10,039 nucleotides of DNA from Oxalobacteraceae bacterium UBA6018 (lineage in GTDB: Bacteria; Pseudomonadota; Gammaproteobacteria; Burkholderiales; Burkholderiaceae_D): NCBI GenBank assembly GCA_002428015.1, contig DIZW01000034.1:1-10039 (forward strand). The letters run 5' to 3'. A program made the translations under genes and the position numbers. The first letter of the stretch is position 1. Each line of letters begins with the position of its first letter. The notes below the pieces were generated by a model, which was not told the origin of the DNA, searched no databases, and was given only the letters and a program-made list of their open reading frames with translations. Shown piece by piece: positions 1 to 7,480 of this stretch.

Positions 1-45
1 ACGGTGTTGGCGCCACGCTTACCATACTACTTCAACACAGGCGAC

Positions 46-2412
46 TCACTCGTGGACGTCGAGGCGCAGCGTCGCCGGCGCCAGCCCGGCGGCGCGGGCC
101 ACCAGTGTGCCGGCTCCCGGCTTGCCGGTCGATTGCACGATCACCTGAGCCCAGCCGTTGAACAGGCTGCGCTGCCACGGCGCCGCCTTTGTTGTCATGC
201 GCACGGTGCCCCACCTGCTGCCGCCGACCGAGCGATCCGCCATGCCTGGGACACCGCGCTCCGGCGTCGCGACGACGTAGGCCAGGCTGTTCGCGTCGCG
301 TAGCGCCAGGCCGTCCAGCACGATGGCCGGACTGTCGTCGACGAGCGTGGGCGTGACCGCGCGGCCGTTGACGAAGACCTGCTGGTCGGCGCCGAGGTGC
401 TCGAGGAACAGCATGGCGGACTGCTGGGGCGCCAGCTGCGGCCGGGCGAACTGGCCGTGCAGCACGACAAAGGGCGTGCGCGCCGGTTGCTGCTCGGGCG
501 GCAGCCAGCGGCCCGGGTCGCGCCAGCTGCCGGTATCGACCGCACCGGCCTGCGCCACGCCGTCGTCGCGCGTGGCAACGGCCAGCGTGCGCCAGCCGGA
601 CAGCGCCAGGAACGTATGACGGTCCGCCGGGCGGTCCGGCTCGTGCGAGCCGGGGTCGCCGTTGCCGACGCCGATGATGCGCAGCGGCCCCGTGGTCTCG
701 AACGCGATGCGGTCGTTCGCCGTCGGCACCAGTCGACCTTGGGCATCGTGGACGTTGACCCATACCACGGCGACATCCGTGCCGTTCGGCTTGAGACGCT
801 CCGTGTCGCCGGCCAGGCGCACCGCGGCCGGCGCGCCCGTGGTCTCGACCGTGTCAGTGGCGACCAGTTTGCCGGCACGGTACGACTGCGCAACCAGCTT
901 GCCCGGGCGATAGGTCACGTTCCAGCGCAGGTGACCGTCCTTGGGCATGGCCTGGCGGCCCAGGGAGCGGCCGTCCTGCAGCAGCTCGACCTCGTCGCCG
1001 TTGCCGAACACGCGCACGTCGATGGACTGGCCCTCGCGGCCGGCCAGGTTCCAGTGCGGCATGATGTGCACTGTCGGTTCCCTGCCCCACCAGGCCTTCA
1101 GGTAGTAAGCCGTGTCCTTCGGAACGCCGGTCGTGTCCAGCATGCCGAACTGCGACGAGATGGCGGGCCAGCCGAACGGTGTTGTCTCGCCGCGGTAGTC
1201 GAAGCCGGTCCAGATGAACATGCCCCCCATCCACGGCCGCTCCCGCACGCGGCGCCAGCCTTCCTCGATGGACAGGCTGTTGCCGGGACGCGCCTGGCGG
1301 TCGTAGGCGTTCAGGTGCGATTGCGCCGGGTCGTCGACGTACACGCCGCGCGTGGTGTTGGTCGAACCTTCTTCCGTCATGACGGCCGGCTTTTCCGGAT
1401 GCGCGCGATGGAAGGCGTCGACGTCGTGCTGCGCGCCGTAGTTGAAGCCGATGACGTCGGCGCCCAGCGACACGCCCTTGCCCGAGATGCTCGTCGCCGC
1501 CGTCGTCCGGCGTGTCGGATCCATGCGCCTGACGATATCCTGCATTTCGCGCGCCAGGTGCGTACCGAGTTCGTTGCCTTCCAGCGCCCATTCCTCGTTC
1601 CCCACCGACCACAGGATCACGCTCGGGTGATTGCGGTCGCGCCGCACCATACGTTCCAGCTGGCCGGTGAGCTCCGGCGTCGTCCCCATCATGCGGTGTT
1701 CGTCGATGACGAGGATGCCGAGCCGGTCGGCCGCGTCCAGCATTTCGGGCGTCGGCGGATGGTGCGAGGCACGGTAGGCGTTCACGCCGATGGCTTTCAG
1801 CTGCCGCAGCCGCCAGGCCTGCAAGCCGTCCGGGATCGCCACGCCGACGCCGGCATGGTCCTGGTGGTTGTCCGTGCCCTGCAGCTTGAGCGGCTTGCCG
1901 TTCAACAGGAAACCCCGGTTCGGATCGAAGGTGGCGGTGCGGATGCCGAACGTCGTCTCGTATTCGTCGACGACCTCGGCGCCGCGCCGCACGCGCGTCT
2001 TCAGCCGGTACAGGTAAGTATCGTCCGTCGACCACAGATGCGGGTCGCGCACCGTCAGGCGCTGTGCGTAGGCCTTGGCAGCGACTGCGCCGACCTTCAG
2101 GCCCGTCGCCGTCGCGCGCGCAGCCTGGCGGCCGTCGGCCCGTACAATCTCCTGCTCGAGGCTGAACGTGTCGCCTGTCTTGGCGTCGTTCGTCACGGTG
2201 ACGTCGACATCGACGGTGGCGGTGTCGCCATGCACGGCCGGGCGCACGAACGTGCCCCACTGCGCCACGTGCAGCGGCGCCGTGGTCGTCATCCACACGT
2301 GACGGTAGATGCCGGCGCCCTCGTAGAACCAGCCTTCTTCGCGGCTGGCGTCGGCGCGCACGGCGATGACGTTCCGGCCGCCGTAGTTCACGTAGTCGGT
2401 GATGTCGTAGCG
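46..2412 (-). pseudogene. 5'-truncated glycoside hydrolase family 2 beta-galactosidase
   Basis: GH2 enzymes hydrolyse terminal beta-galactosides or related glycosides by a retaining mechanism. The remnant keeps the end of the sugar-binding domain (starting RYDITDYVNYGG), the immunoglobulin-like domain, the TIM barrel and the C-terminal beta domains. In the 835-residue open frame the acid/base motif SVGNEEW is near residues 316-322 (Glu320) and the nucleophile is in VMTEEG, about Glu394. NHQDHAGVG and MFIWTGFDYRGE are further typical GH2 blocks. The stop is at 46-48. The first native codon is the Arg at 2410-2412; at 2413 the sequence changes abruptly into the terminal repeat of a small mobile element. 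The frame stays open to a TTG at 2553, adding 47 unrelated residues, so a chimeric protein could in principle be made. It would lack a signal peptide and about the first 100 residues or more of the usual N-terminal domain. I therefore call it a pseudogene; family assignment is secure, exact substrate is not. Confidence 0.88.
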
Positions 2413-2448
2413 GGGGTACGGTAAGGATTGCTGCGTAAATGAGTAACA
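2413..2448 (+). repeat. Left terminal inverted repeat of the 241-bp element
   Basis: The first 17 bases are a perfect inverted match to 2637-2653. The following 19 bases match imperfectly, including a shared AAATGAGTA block, giving about 31 identities over 36 positions by hand alignment. Confidence 0.8.
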
Positions 2449-2546
2449 GGCAGCGCCAGAAAAGCAAAATTTAGGCACAGAACCTTGTTTTGATTTTCGC
2501 CATGAGTTTTCTTGCACTTTTTTCAGGCAAAACAGCTGGATTTTTG

Positions 2547-2578
2547 ACCGCAAGAAAAACGTTCGTTTTTCTTGCGGT
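2547..2578. repeat. Perfect 15-bp inverted repeat (hairpin/cruciform) inside the element
   Basis: ACCGCAAGAAAAACG at 2547-2561 is followed after TT by its exact reverse complement at 2564-2578. As RNA it would form a 14-bp stem with a GTTC or GAAC loop. No run of T follows the stem on either strand, so it is not a standard Rho-independent terminator. It lies inside the inverted-repeat element and may be a structural part of it. Confidence 0.85.
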
Positions 2579-2617
2579 TGCCACTTTCCGCTTAGTTCTC
2601 CCTATGAAAAACGGCGA

Positions 2618-2653
2618 TGCTACTCATTTGCGAAGGAATCCTTACCGTACCCC
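2618..2653 (-). repeat. Right terminal inverted repeat of the 241-bp element
   Basis: Inverted partner of 2413-2448; the outer 17 bases are identical when read on the minus strand. The last base of the repeat turns the transposase codon TAC into the stop TAG. Confidence 0.8.
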
Positions 2654-2937
2654 TACTCGACCGGCAACAGCTCGCTGCGGCGCGCTTCCAGCCAACGGCG
2701 CGCGGCGCCGGCCTGGCACTTCGGGCAGTGGCGATTGCGGCAGGAGTTGTAGGCGATGTCGACGTGTTCGCAGGCATCGCAGCGCAGCGCGTGCCCACCC
2801 AGCGCCGCGCTGCGGCATTGCTCAATGGCCGACATGACCTTCAGCTGGCCCAGACTCAGGTGGCCGCGCTGCGCTTGCCGCCAGGCCGGACCGTGGACGC
2901 GGAAGATGTCCGCGACCTCCAGATCGGGGCGTTCCAT
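2653..2937 (-). pseudogene. IS91-family transposase, N-terminal zinc-binding fragment
   Basis: The fragment is 94 residues long, against roughly 370-400 for full-length members from memory. It contains the zinc-binding N-terminal domain of IS91-family HUH transposases: CDAC at residues 53-56 and CRNRHCPKC at 66-74, giving Cys53, Cys56, Cys66, Cys71 and Cys74. The preceding helical stretch RGHLSLGQLKVMSAIEQC is also typical. The catalytic HUH and tyrosine residues lie in the missing C-terminal part, so the protein cannot transpose anything. It ends LLPVE and then an artificial TAG made by the junction with the 241-bp element; the native protein would continue with a Tyr codon. The ATG at 2937 sits 7 bp after the stop of the upstream recombinase gene, consistent with translational coupling in the intact element. 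Confidence 0.9.
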
Positions 2938-3094
2938 GACGCCACTACGTTGGCTGCAGGGTGTCGAGCGGGCTGATCACCTCGCGCAGCAAATCGGTGG
3001 CGACCTGGGCGTACAGCGCGGTCGTATCTAGCCGCTTGTGGCCGAGCAGCGTCTGGATCACCCGGATGTCGACCTTCTGCTCTAGTAGGTGGGT
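2654..3094 (-). mobile_element. Remnant of an IS91-type element carrying a tyrosine recombinase gene
   Basis: The tail of a tyrosine recombinase gene is followed after 7 bp by the head of an IS91-type transposase gene. That order is known for integrase-bearing IS91 relatives such as ISSod25. Both genes are cut: the transposase on its 3' side by the 241-bp element and the recombinase on its 5' side by a Tn3-family end. Neither natural terminus of the IS91-type element remains in view. Confidence 0.75.
2945..3094 (-). pseudogene. Tyrosine recombinase (phage-integrase family), C-terminal fragment
   Basis: About 50 residues remain, reading THLLEQKVDIRVIQTLLG and then HKRLDTTALYAQVATDLL before ending LDTLQPT at a TAG at 2945-2947. 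LLGHKRLDTT contains the conserved His of motif II, and the Tyr of TTALYAQ is the expected nucleophile. The upstream catalytic residues are missing. Coding sequence starts exactly at the Thr-His codons 3089-3094 (ACCCAC on the minus strand); the next base is the tip of a Tn3-family inverted repeat. The gene was therefore cut by a Tn3-type insertion or by a rearrangement at that end. It is the upstream partner of the IS91-type transposase. Confidence 0.85.
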
Positions 3095-3132
3095 GGGGTT
3101 TGAGGCGCAACGGAACGAAAAACCGGGTTAAG
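3095..3132 (+). repeat. 38-bp Tn3-family terminal inverted repeat (Tn3-like), body to the right
   Basis: The sequence begins GGGGTTTGAGGCG, continues GGAACGAAAA in the middle and ends GTTAAG. Compared from memory with the 38-bp end of Tn3, which has GGGGTCTGACGC, GGAACGAAAA and GTTAAG at the same spacing, about 28 of 38 positions agree. The outer GGGG tip abuts recombinase coding sequence at 3094, so the transposon body extends rightward. The adjoining five bases 3090-3094 (TGGGT) would be the target duplication; no matching right end is seen in the window. Confidence 0.82.
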
Positions 3133-3278
3133 CAACTTGGGGGTAGATGTTCTAGCCAATCTGTTATGCGTAGCCGTACCCGTGCTAGCCGGTCCATTGC
3201 TCGCCGGGTTCAGCAACGTCTGCAACTCACCCGTGGCTTCCTTATGCAGCATTAAGTATAAATATCGACCATAAATCG
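3133..3278. other. Short non-coding interval inside the Tn3-type end
   Basis: This stretch separates the Tn3-type end from the stop codon of the RND pump gene. I see no recognisable gene, no strong hairpin terminator for the efflux operon and no transposase remnant. It could be eroded transposon DNA or the natural sequence downstream of the pump gene. Confidence 0.5.
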
Positions 3279-6200
3279 CTAAGGTTGTTTGATCCCTCTA
3301 TCAAAACGACCATAACGCAGTGCAAGCGTCGGCAACACGAACAGATTCAACAGGGTCGAGGTCATCAGTCCGCCCAGGATTACGACCGCCATCGGCCCTT
3401 CGATTTCATTACCCGCTTCGCCGCTGGTGAATGCCAGCGGCAGCAGGGCCAGCACCGTTACCAACGCCGTCATCAGGATGGGGACGAGACGCTCTGCAGC
3501 GCCGCGAAGCGCAGTTTCGGGATCCCATGGGGCGTTTTCGACATGCACCAAATGCTCGTAGTGGCTGATCAGCATGATCGAATTGCGTAGCGAAATGCCG
3601 AACAGCGTCACGAAACCGACCATACCGCCCAGTGACAGATCGCTGCCTGTTAGTACTAAGCTCACCACGCCTCCTACCAACGCAAACGGCAGATTCGCCA
3701 TCACGATAATGACCGCACGCCCGCTTTTCAGTGCTAGGAACAGCAGGAGCGCGATCCCGACCAGTGCCATCGCCCCGTGCGTGAGCAAATCGCGCAGTGA
3801 TTGGCTGCGCGCTTCGTTTTCACCGGAGAACACGGCATAGGTCCCGTGCGGCAGCTTGACCTCCCGCCCCACGCGGCTTTGCGCTTCACGTACGAAATCG
3901 CTGACCGCACGACTGCCGATGTTCACGGATACCGTCTGCATCCGGCGCCCGCCATCGTGCGTGATTTGGTATCGCCCCGATACCTGGGTGATCGTCGCTA
4001 GCTCGCGCAAGGGCACGGCAAGGCCGTCAGGATTACGCAGCATGAGCGCGCCGATGCGGGTGATATCGGTGCGTGCTGCCGGGGCAAGGATCGCGGTGAT
4101 GTCGTAGGTTCGGCTACCGTCGTGCGCTTGCGCTACAGTCGTCCCTTGGTAGGCATTCTGGATCGCGTCTAGCACCTCAAGCGGCCGAAAGCCCCACCGG
4201 TTCAAGCGCTCTGGCTTCAACGCGACCACCAGTTCGGGGATGCCCGGCGGCGATTCGACGCGAATGCTGGCCGCGCCGTGGATCGACCCGACCAGCCGTG
4301 CGATCTCCTGCGCCTTGCGGTCGATAACGTCGAGATTGTCGCCAAATACACTGACGACAACCGGCGCAGTGACGCCGGATATGGTCTCGTCGATGCGCTC
4401 GACCAGGAAGGTATTGACCGATGCGGTCACGCCTGGAAATTTCGCCAGTGCAGCACGGATGTCTTGCAATACCCGGTCCTGCTCGTGGGCGCTCATTTCC
4501 TGCAGCCCGACTTCAAATTCACTGAGCTGCACACCAACCGGATCGACCACTTCATTGGCACGCCCGGCGCGCTGGGAGACCACACGCACGCCGGGAATCT
4601 GCATGAGTGCCAGCGATACCTGGCCACCGACACGCATCGATTCCGTCAACGATGTACCGGGCTCCAGGCCCATGTGCACGATGTAATGGCCTTCGCGCAG
4701 CTCTGGAATAAAATTTCCGCGCATAAAAGGCACTACCGCCAGCGCCGCGATACACATGAGCACGACCGTCCAGATGAGGCCGCGGGCGCGCCGCTCGATC
4801 TTTCCGAGAACGCGCTGGTAACGCGACTTCAGCCATGTCAGTGTCATCGGTTCCTGTTCCGGCAGCGGCCGGCCCGCCAACAGCGTCAGCGATAAGGCCG
4901 GGGTGAGCGTGAGCGCCACCGCCAACGAAGCCAGCACGGCAAGGATGTAGGCAATGCCCAGTGGCGCGAACAGCTTACCGGCCACACCCGACAGGGACAG
5001 CACCGGTAGGAACACCAAGATCACGATGAAAGTTGCGAACACGACCGCGCTGCGCACTTCTATCGATGCGCGTAGGACGACCCGGAAAGCCGGCAGGGGC
5101 CGGGCGCACCCACGGTTTTGACGCAAGCGCCGGTAAATGTTTTCGACGTCGATGATCGCATCGTCGACGACTTCGCCAAGCGCAATCGCCAGGCCCCCAA
5201 GGGTCATCGTGTTGAGGGTGACGCCAAAGGCATCCAGGACGACCACTGCGACCAATAGCGACAGCGGGATTGCCACTGCTGAAATGACGGCGGTCCGGAT
5301 ATTCAGCAGAAACAGGAACAGTACCGCGACCACGAGTATGGCACCGACCAGCAGCGCAGTCCCCAAATGGCGGGTGGTCTCGGTGATGAAATTAGCCGGC
5401 CGAAAAATGTCCGGCCGTAGTTCGATGCCTTGCCTGTGTAGTACGGGTGCCAGCGCGGCCAGCGTGCGTTCTATGCCATTTGTCACGTCAAGCGTACTGT
5501 CGCCGTACTGGCTTTCTAGGACGATCGTGATGCCGGGCTGGCCATTGATCGAGGATGCACCCATCGCCGGCGCCGGCGCGTAAGCGACTGTCGCGACGTC
5601 GCCAATCCGAATGCCGGCCCCGTGATTCCAGTGCAGGATCACGTTGGCGAGCGCGGCCGGGGTGCCGACTTCCCCGCTGGGCGCGATCGCAATGCGCTGG
5701 TTCGCGTTTTCGATAAAGCCGGCGCCCCGGATGCCGGTAGCGCCGCGCGCCGCGGCAAGCACGTCCTGCAGTGTCAGCTTGTATCGCATGAGCCGGACCG
5801 GATCGATCTGGATCTGGAGTTGCCGCGCGTCGCCGCCGAACACAATTGCGTCCGCCACGCCCGGCACACTCAGCAATTGTGGTCTCACCGTCCATTCGGC
5901 GACGTCGTGCAAGGCCATCGGTGGCTGCGCTGACGACGTCAAGCCGATGATCATGACGACACTGGTACTGGTCGTCAGCGGCAGCAATTGCGGCGGCCGC
6001 ACGCCGGCCGGCAGGGCCGTCGCCAGGCCAGCAATCCGCTCCGCCACCAGCTGCCGCACTTGCAGCGTATCCGCGTGGCCGCCGAACACCATCGTCACCA
6101 CCGACAAACCCTGCAAGGACTTGGAGCGCATCGACGCGAGCCCGATGGTGCCGCCCAGCGCATTTTCGATGGGTTGCGTGACCAGGGTTTCGACCTGCTC

Positions 6201-6374
6201 GCTCGACAGACCTGGAGCCTCGGTCTGCACTACTGTCATCGGCGGTGCAAATTCCGGGAATACATCCAGCTTTGCCTGCGTCAGTGTGTATAGCCCATAG
6301 CCGCAGGCAAGCGCGGCCAGCGCATAGATCACACCGCGAAAGCGCAGCGAAAAACGGATGATGGCATTGAGCAT
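3279..6374 (-). CDS. Heavy-metal efflux RND pump (CzcA/CusA-type inner-membrane permease)
   Basis: Proton-driven inner-membrane pump of a tripartite metal exporter. At 1031 residues it is full length for the HME-RND family. The topology is standard: one helix at about 12-31, a large periplasmic domain to about 335, a block of helices at about 338-551, a second periplasmic domain to about 862, and five helices to about 1016. Family blocks include LDVFPEFAPP (36-45), TQPIENALGG (66-75), FGISLRNSIMLISHYEH (925-941) and SGEAGNEIEGP (984-994). The fourth helix carries GEVVDDAIIDVEN at 400-412, with acidic residues expected for proton relay. This differs from the CzcA (DFG...DGA...VEN) and CusA (DAA...IEN) versions I recall, so the metal cannot be read off; Czc, Cus or another cation are all possible. 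It is the last gene of the operon, 44 bp after the fusion protein. The ATG at 6374 starts MLNAIIRFSLRFRG, a typical RND start, although the ribosome site is weak. Confidence 0.93.
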   Translation of the reverse strand: MLNAIIRFSLRFRGVIYALAALACGYGLYTLTQAKLDVFPEFAPPMTVVQTEAPGLSSEQVETLVTQPIENALGGTIGLASMRSKSLQGLSVVTMVFGGHADTLQVRQLVAERIAGLATALPAGVRPPQLLPLTTSTSVVMIIGLTSSAQPPMALHDVAEWTVRPQLLSVPGVADAIVFGGDARQLQIQIDPVRLMRYKLTLQDVLAAARGATGIRGAGFIENANQRIAIAPSGEVGTPAALANVILHWNHGAGIRIGDVATVAYAPAPAMGASSINGQPGITIVLESQYGDSTLDVTNGIERTLAALAPVLHRQGIELRPDIFRPANFITETTRHLGTALLVGAILVVAVLFLFLLNIRTAVISAVAIPLSLLVAVVVLDAFGVTLNTMTLGGLAIALGEVVDDAIIDVENIYRRLRQNRGCARPLPAFRVVLRASIEVRSAVVFATFIVILVFLPVLSLSGVAGKLFAPLGIAYILAVLASLAVALTLTPALSLTLLAGRPLPEQEPMTLTWLKSRYQRVLGKIERRARGLIWTVVLMCIAALAVVPFMRGNFIPELREGHYIVHMGLEPGTSLTESMRVGGQVSLALMQIPGVRVVSQRAGRANEVVDPVGVQLSEFEVGLQEMSAHEQDRVLQDIRAALAKFPGVTASVNTFLVERIDETISGVTAPVVVSVFGDNLDVIDRKAQEIARLVGSIHGAASIRVESPPGIPELVVALKPERLNRWGFRPLEVLDAIQNAYQGTTVAQAHDGSRTYDITAILAPAARTDITRIGALMLRNPDGLAVPLRELATITQVSGRYQITHDGGRRMQTVSVNIGSRAVSDFVREAQSRVGREVKLPHGTYAVFSGENEARSQSLRDLLTHGAMALVGIALLLFLALKSGRAVIIVMANLPFALVGGVVSLVLTGSDLSLGGMVGFVTLFGISLRNSIMLISHYEHLVHVENAPWDPETALRGAAERLVPILMTALVTVLALLPLAFTSGEAGNEIEGPMAVVILGGLMTSTLLNLFVLPTLALRYGRFDRGIKQP

Positions 6375-6418
6375 GGGTAGGGAAACGGAAAGGTTATGCG
6401 TGGAAGCGGCAGTCGCGA

Positions 6419-7480
6419 TCAGTCATCGCACTCTGGTGGATCCTTGCACTGTGTGGCGATTCCCTGCGGGCGCAGCTCTTCCGACAACAGTAGTTGCGCC
6501 CCGTGGATGACCACCTGATCGCCGGCACGGAAACCGCTGGTGACGACGAAGCCCTGGTCGATCGGCGCCGCGGATGGGACAAATCGCCGCGTGAAGCGAT
6601 CCGCTGCGGTCCGGACATAGGCCCATGCCTCGCCGCCGTACCAGACGACCGCGCTTTCCGGAATCAGCAAGCCTGCGTTGCCGGCCGCGCCTGACGGGAT
6701 GTGCGCGATCGCGTTCGTTCCGGAGGGAAGCCGCGCGTCGGCGGCATACATATAAGAAATGCCCTGGATGGCCGGATCGCTTTGCGGTGACGCGGACAAT
6801 CTTTTTGCGGGTATCGACTTGGCGTCAGGACTGTCGATCATGATGTCGTCGGGCGCGGACGTGGCCGGATCGATCGACAGCACGACGCGCACGATCATGC
6901 TGCGGCCGGCAAGCAGGCGGCCGAACAACGGCGAGGCCGTGTCCGTGGCGGCGGCAGCAAGTACGTCCCCATATTGTTGCCTGAGCATCGCTGCCAAACC
7001 ACGCTGTGCGGCCTCGGCTGCCTGTAGTTTGGCCTGATCGGTACGCGCCGCGGCCTGCGCATCTTGCAACGCTCGTTGCGAAATGTTGTGGTTGTCGTCG
7101 AACAGTACGCGGCTACGTTCGTACTGCGCGCGGGACGCTGCGGCCTGCGCACGCAAACTGTCACGGTCAGCGCGCGCGGTCGCCAACCGGTAGTGTTGAT
7201 CGAACAGCGGCTGCAGGTCGAGCACTGCCGCATAAGCGGTTTGCTCCGGTCGGATAACCTTTGCCGCGATCGGCTGCGTCTCGATATGGCTGGCACGCTG
7301 CGCATCGGCAGCGACCTGGACCACGGTTTCGCCATTCACGGTTTGTATTACCTGTTGAGTAGCGGGCGCAGGCGCAGCCGGCTCTGCCGGTATTGCAAAT
7401 ATCGTGCGATAGGTAATCCAGCCGGCTGCGGCGACCAGCAGTGCGGTGACGATCAACGGTGCAATCAACCTGCGCTTCAT
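6419..7480 (-). CDS. Efflux RND periplasmic adaptor (CzcB-type membrane-fusion protein)
   Basis: The periplasmic adaptor links the inner-membrane pump to the outer-membrane channel. The 353-residue protein has a basic start (MKRR), one membrane anchor or signal helix at about 5-28, and a Pro/Ala-rich linker. An alpha-helical hairpin rich in Ala, Arg and Gln spans about 92-168. Beta-barrel and membrane-proximal domains follow, with the typical block LLIPESAVVWYGGEAWAYV at 271-289 and the end GDQVVIHGAQLLLSEEL. The C-terminal tail QCKDPPECDD holds two Cys and several acidic residues and might bind metal (inference). The start overlaps the stop of the outer-membrane factor gene by 4 bp (ATGA at 7477-7480), and a GGAG lies about 7 bases upstream, so translation is probably coupled. 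It is short compared with CzcB proteins that carry extra N-terminal metal-binding extensions. Confidence 0.9.
   Translation of the reverse strand: MKRRLIAPLIVTALLVAAAGWITYRTIFAIPAEPAAPAPATQQVIQTVNGETVVQVAADAQRASHIETQPIAAKVIRPEQTAYAAVLDLQPLFDQHYRLATARADRDSLRAQAAASRAQYERSRVLFDDNHNISQRALQDAQAAARTDQAKLQAAEAAQRGLAAMLRQQYGDVLAAAATDTASPLFGRLLAGRSMIVRVVLSIDPATSAPDDIMIDSPDAKSIPAKRLSASPQSDPAIQGISYMYAADARLPSGTNAIAHIPSGAAGNAGLLIPESAVVWYGGEAWAYVRTAADRFTRRFVPSAAPIDQGFVVTSGFRAGDQVVIHGAQLLLSEELRPQGIATQCKDPPECDD

Larger units (their letters stand above)
2413..2653. mobile_element. 241-bp non-autonomous inverted-repeat element (MITE-like or IS remnant)
   Basis: The two ends are inverted copies: GGGGTACGGTAAGGATT at 2413-2429 and its reverse complement at 2637-2653, with similarity continuing inward to about 36 bp. 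The interior is AT-richer than the flanks, holds a 32-bp palindrome and codes for nothing recognisable. The left flank is GH2 coding sequence and the right flank is IS91-type transposase coding sequence. Both are interrupted exactly at the element tips, and no target duplication joins the two sides. This suggests either recombination between two copies of the element or deletion next to it. I cannot assign a family; the GGGG tips resemble Tn3-type ends, but the rest does not match the Tn3 ends I know. Confidence 0.7.

Noticed and set aside
1..45. Possible end of another gene left of the GH2 stop codon
   Set aside because: Too short, with no motif or stop/start context that supports a gene.
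397..2424. 675-codon plus-strand open frame opposite the beta-galactosidase
   Set aside because: It has no family motifs, is low-complexity in Arg, Val and His, and is an antisense shadow of a GC-rich gene with clear GH2 motifs.
854..2467. 537-codon minus-strand frame overlapping the GH2 remnant
   Set aside because: Arg/Gly/Ala-rich frame-shifted shadow of the GH2 coding sequence.
2547..2578. Rho-independent terminator
   Set aside because: The stem is strong but no U-rich tract follows it on either strand, so I list it as a repeat only.
3082..3252. 56-codon minus-strand ORF running through the Tn3-type repeat
   Set aside because: It has no ribosome site and no recognisable motif, and it passes through the inverted repeat into the broken recombinase in a different frame; most likely a chance frame.
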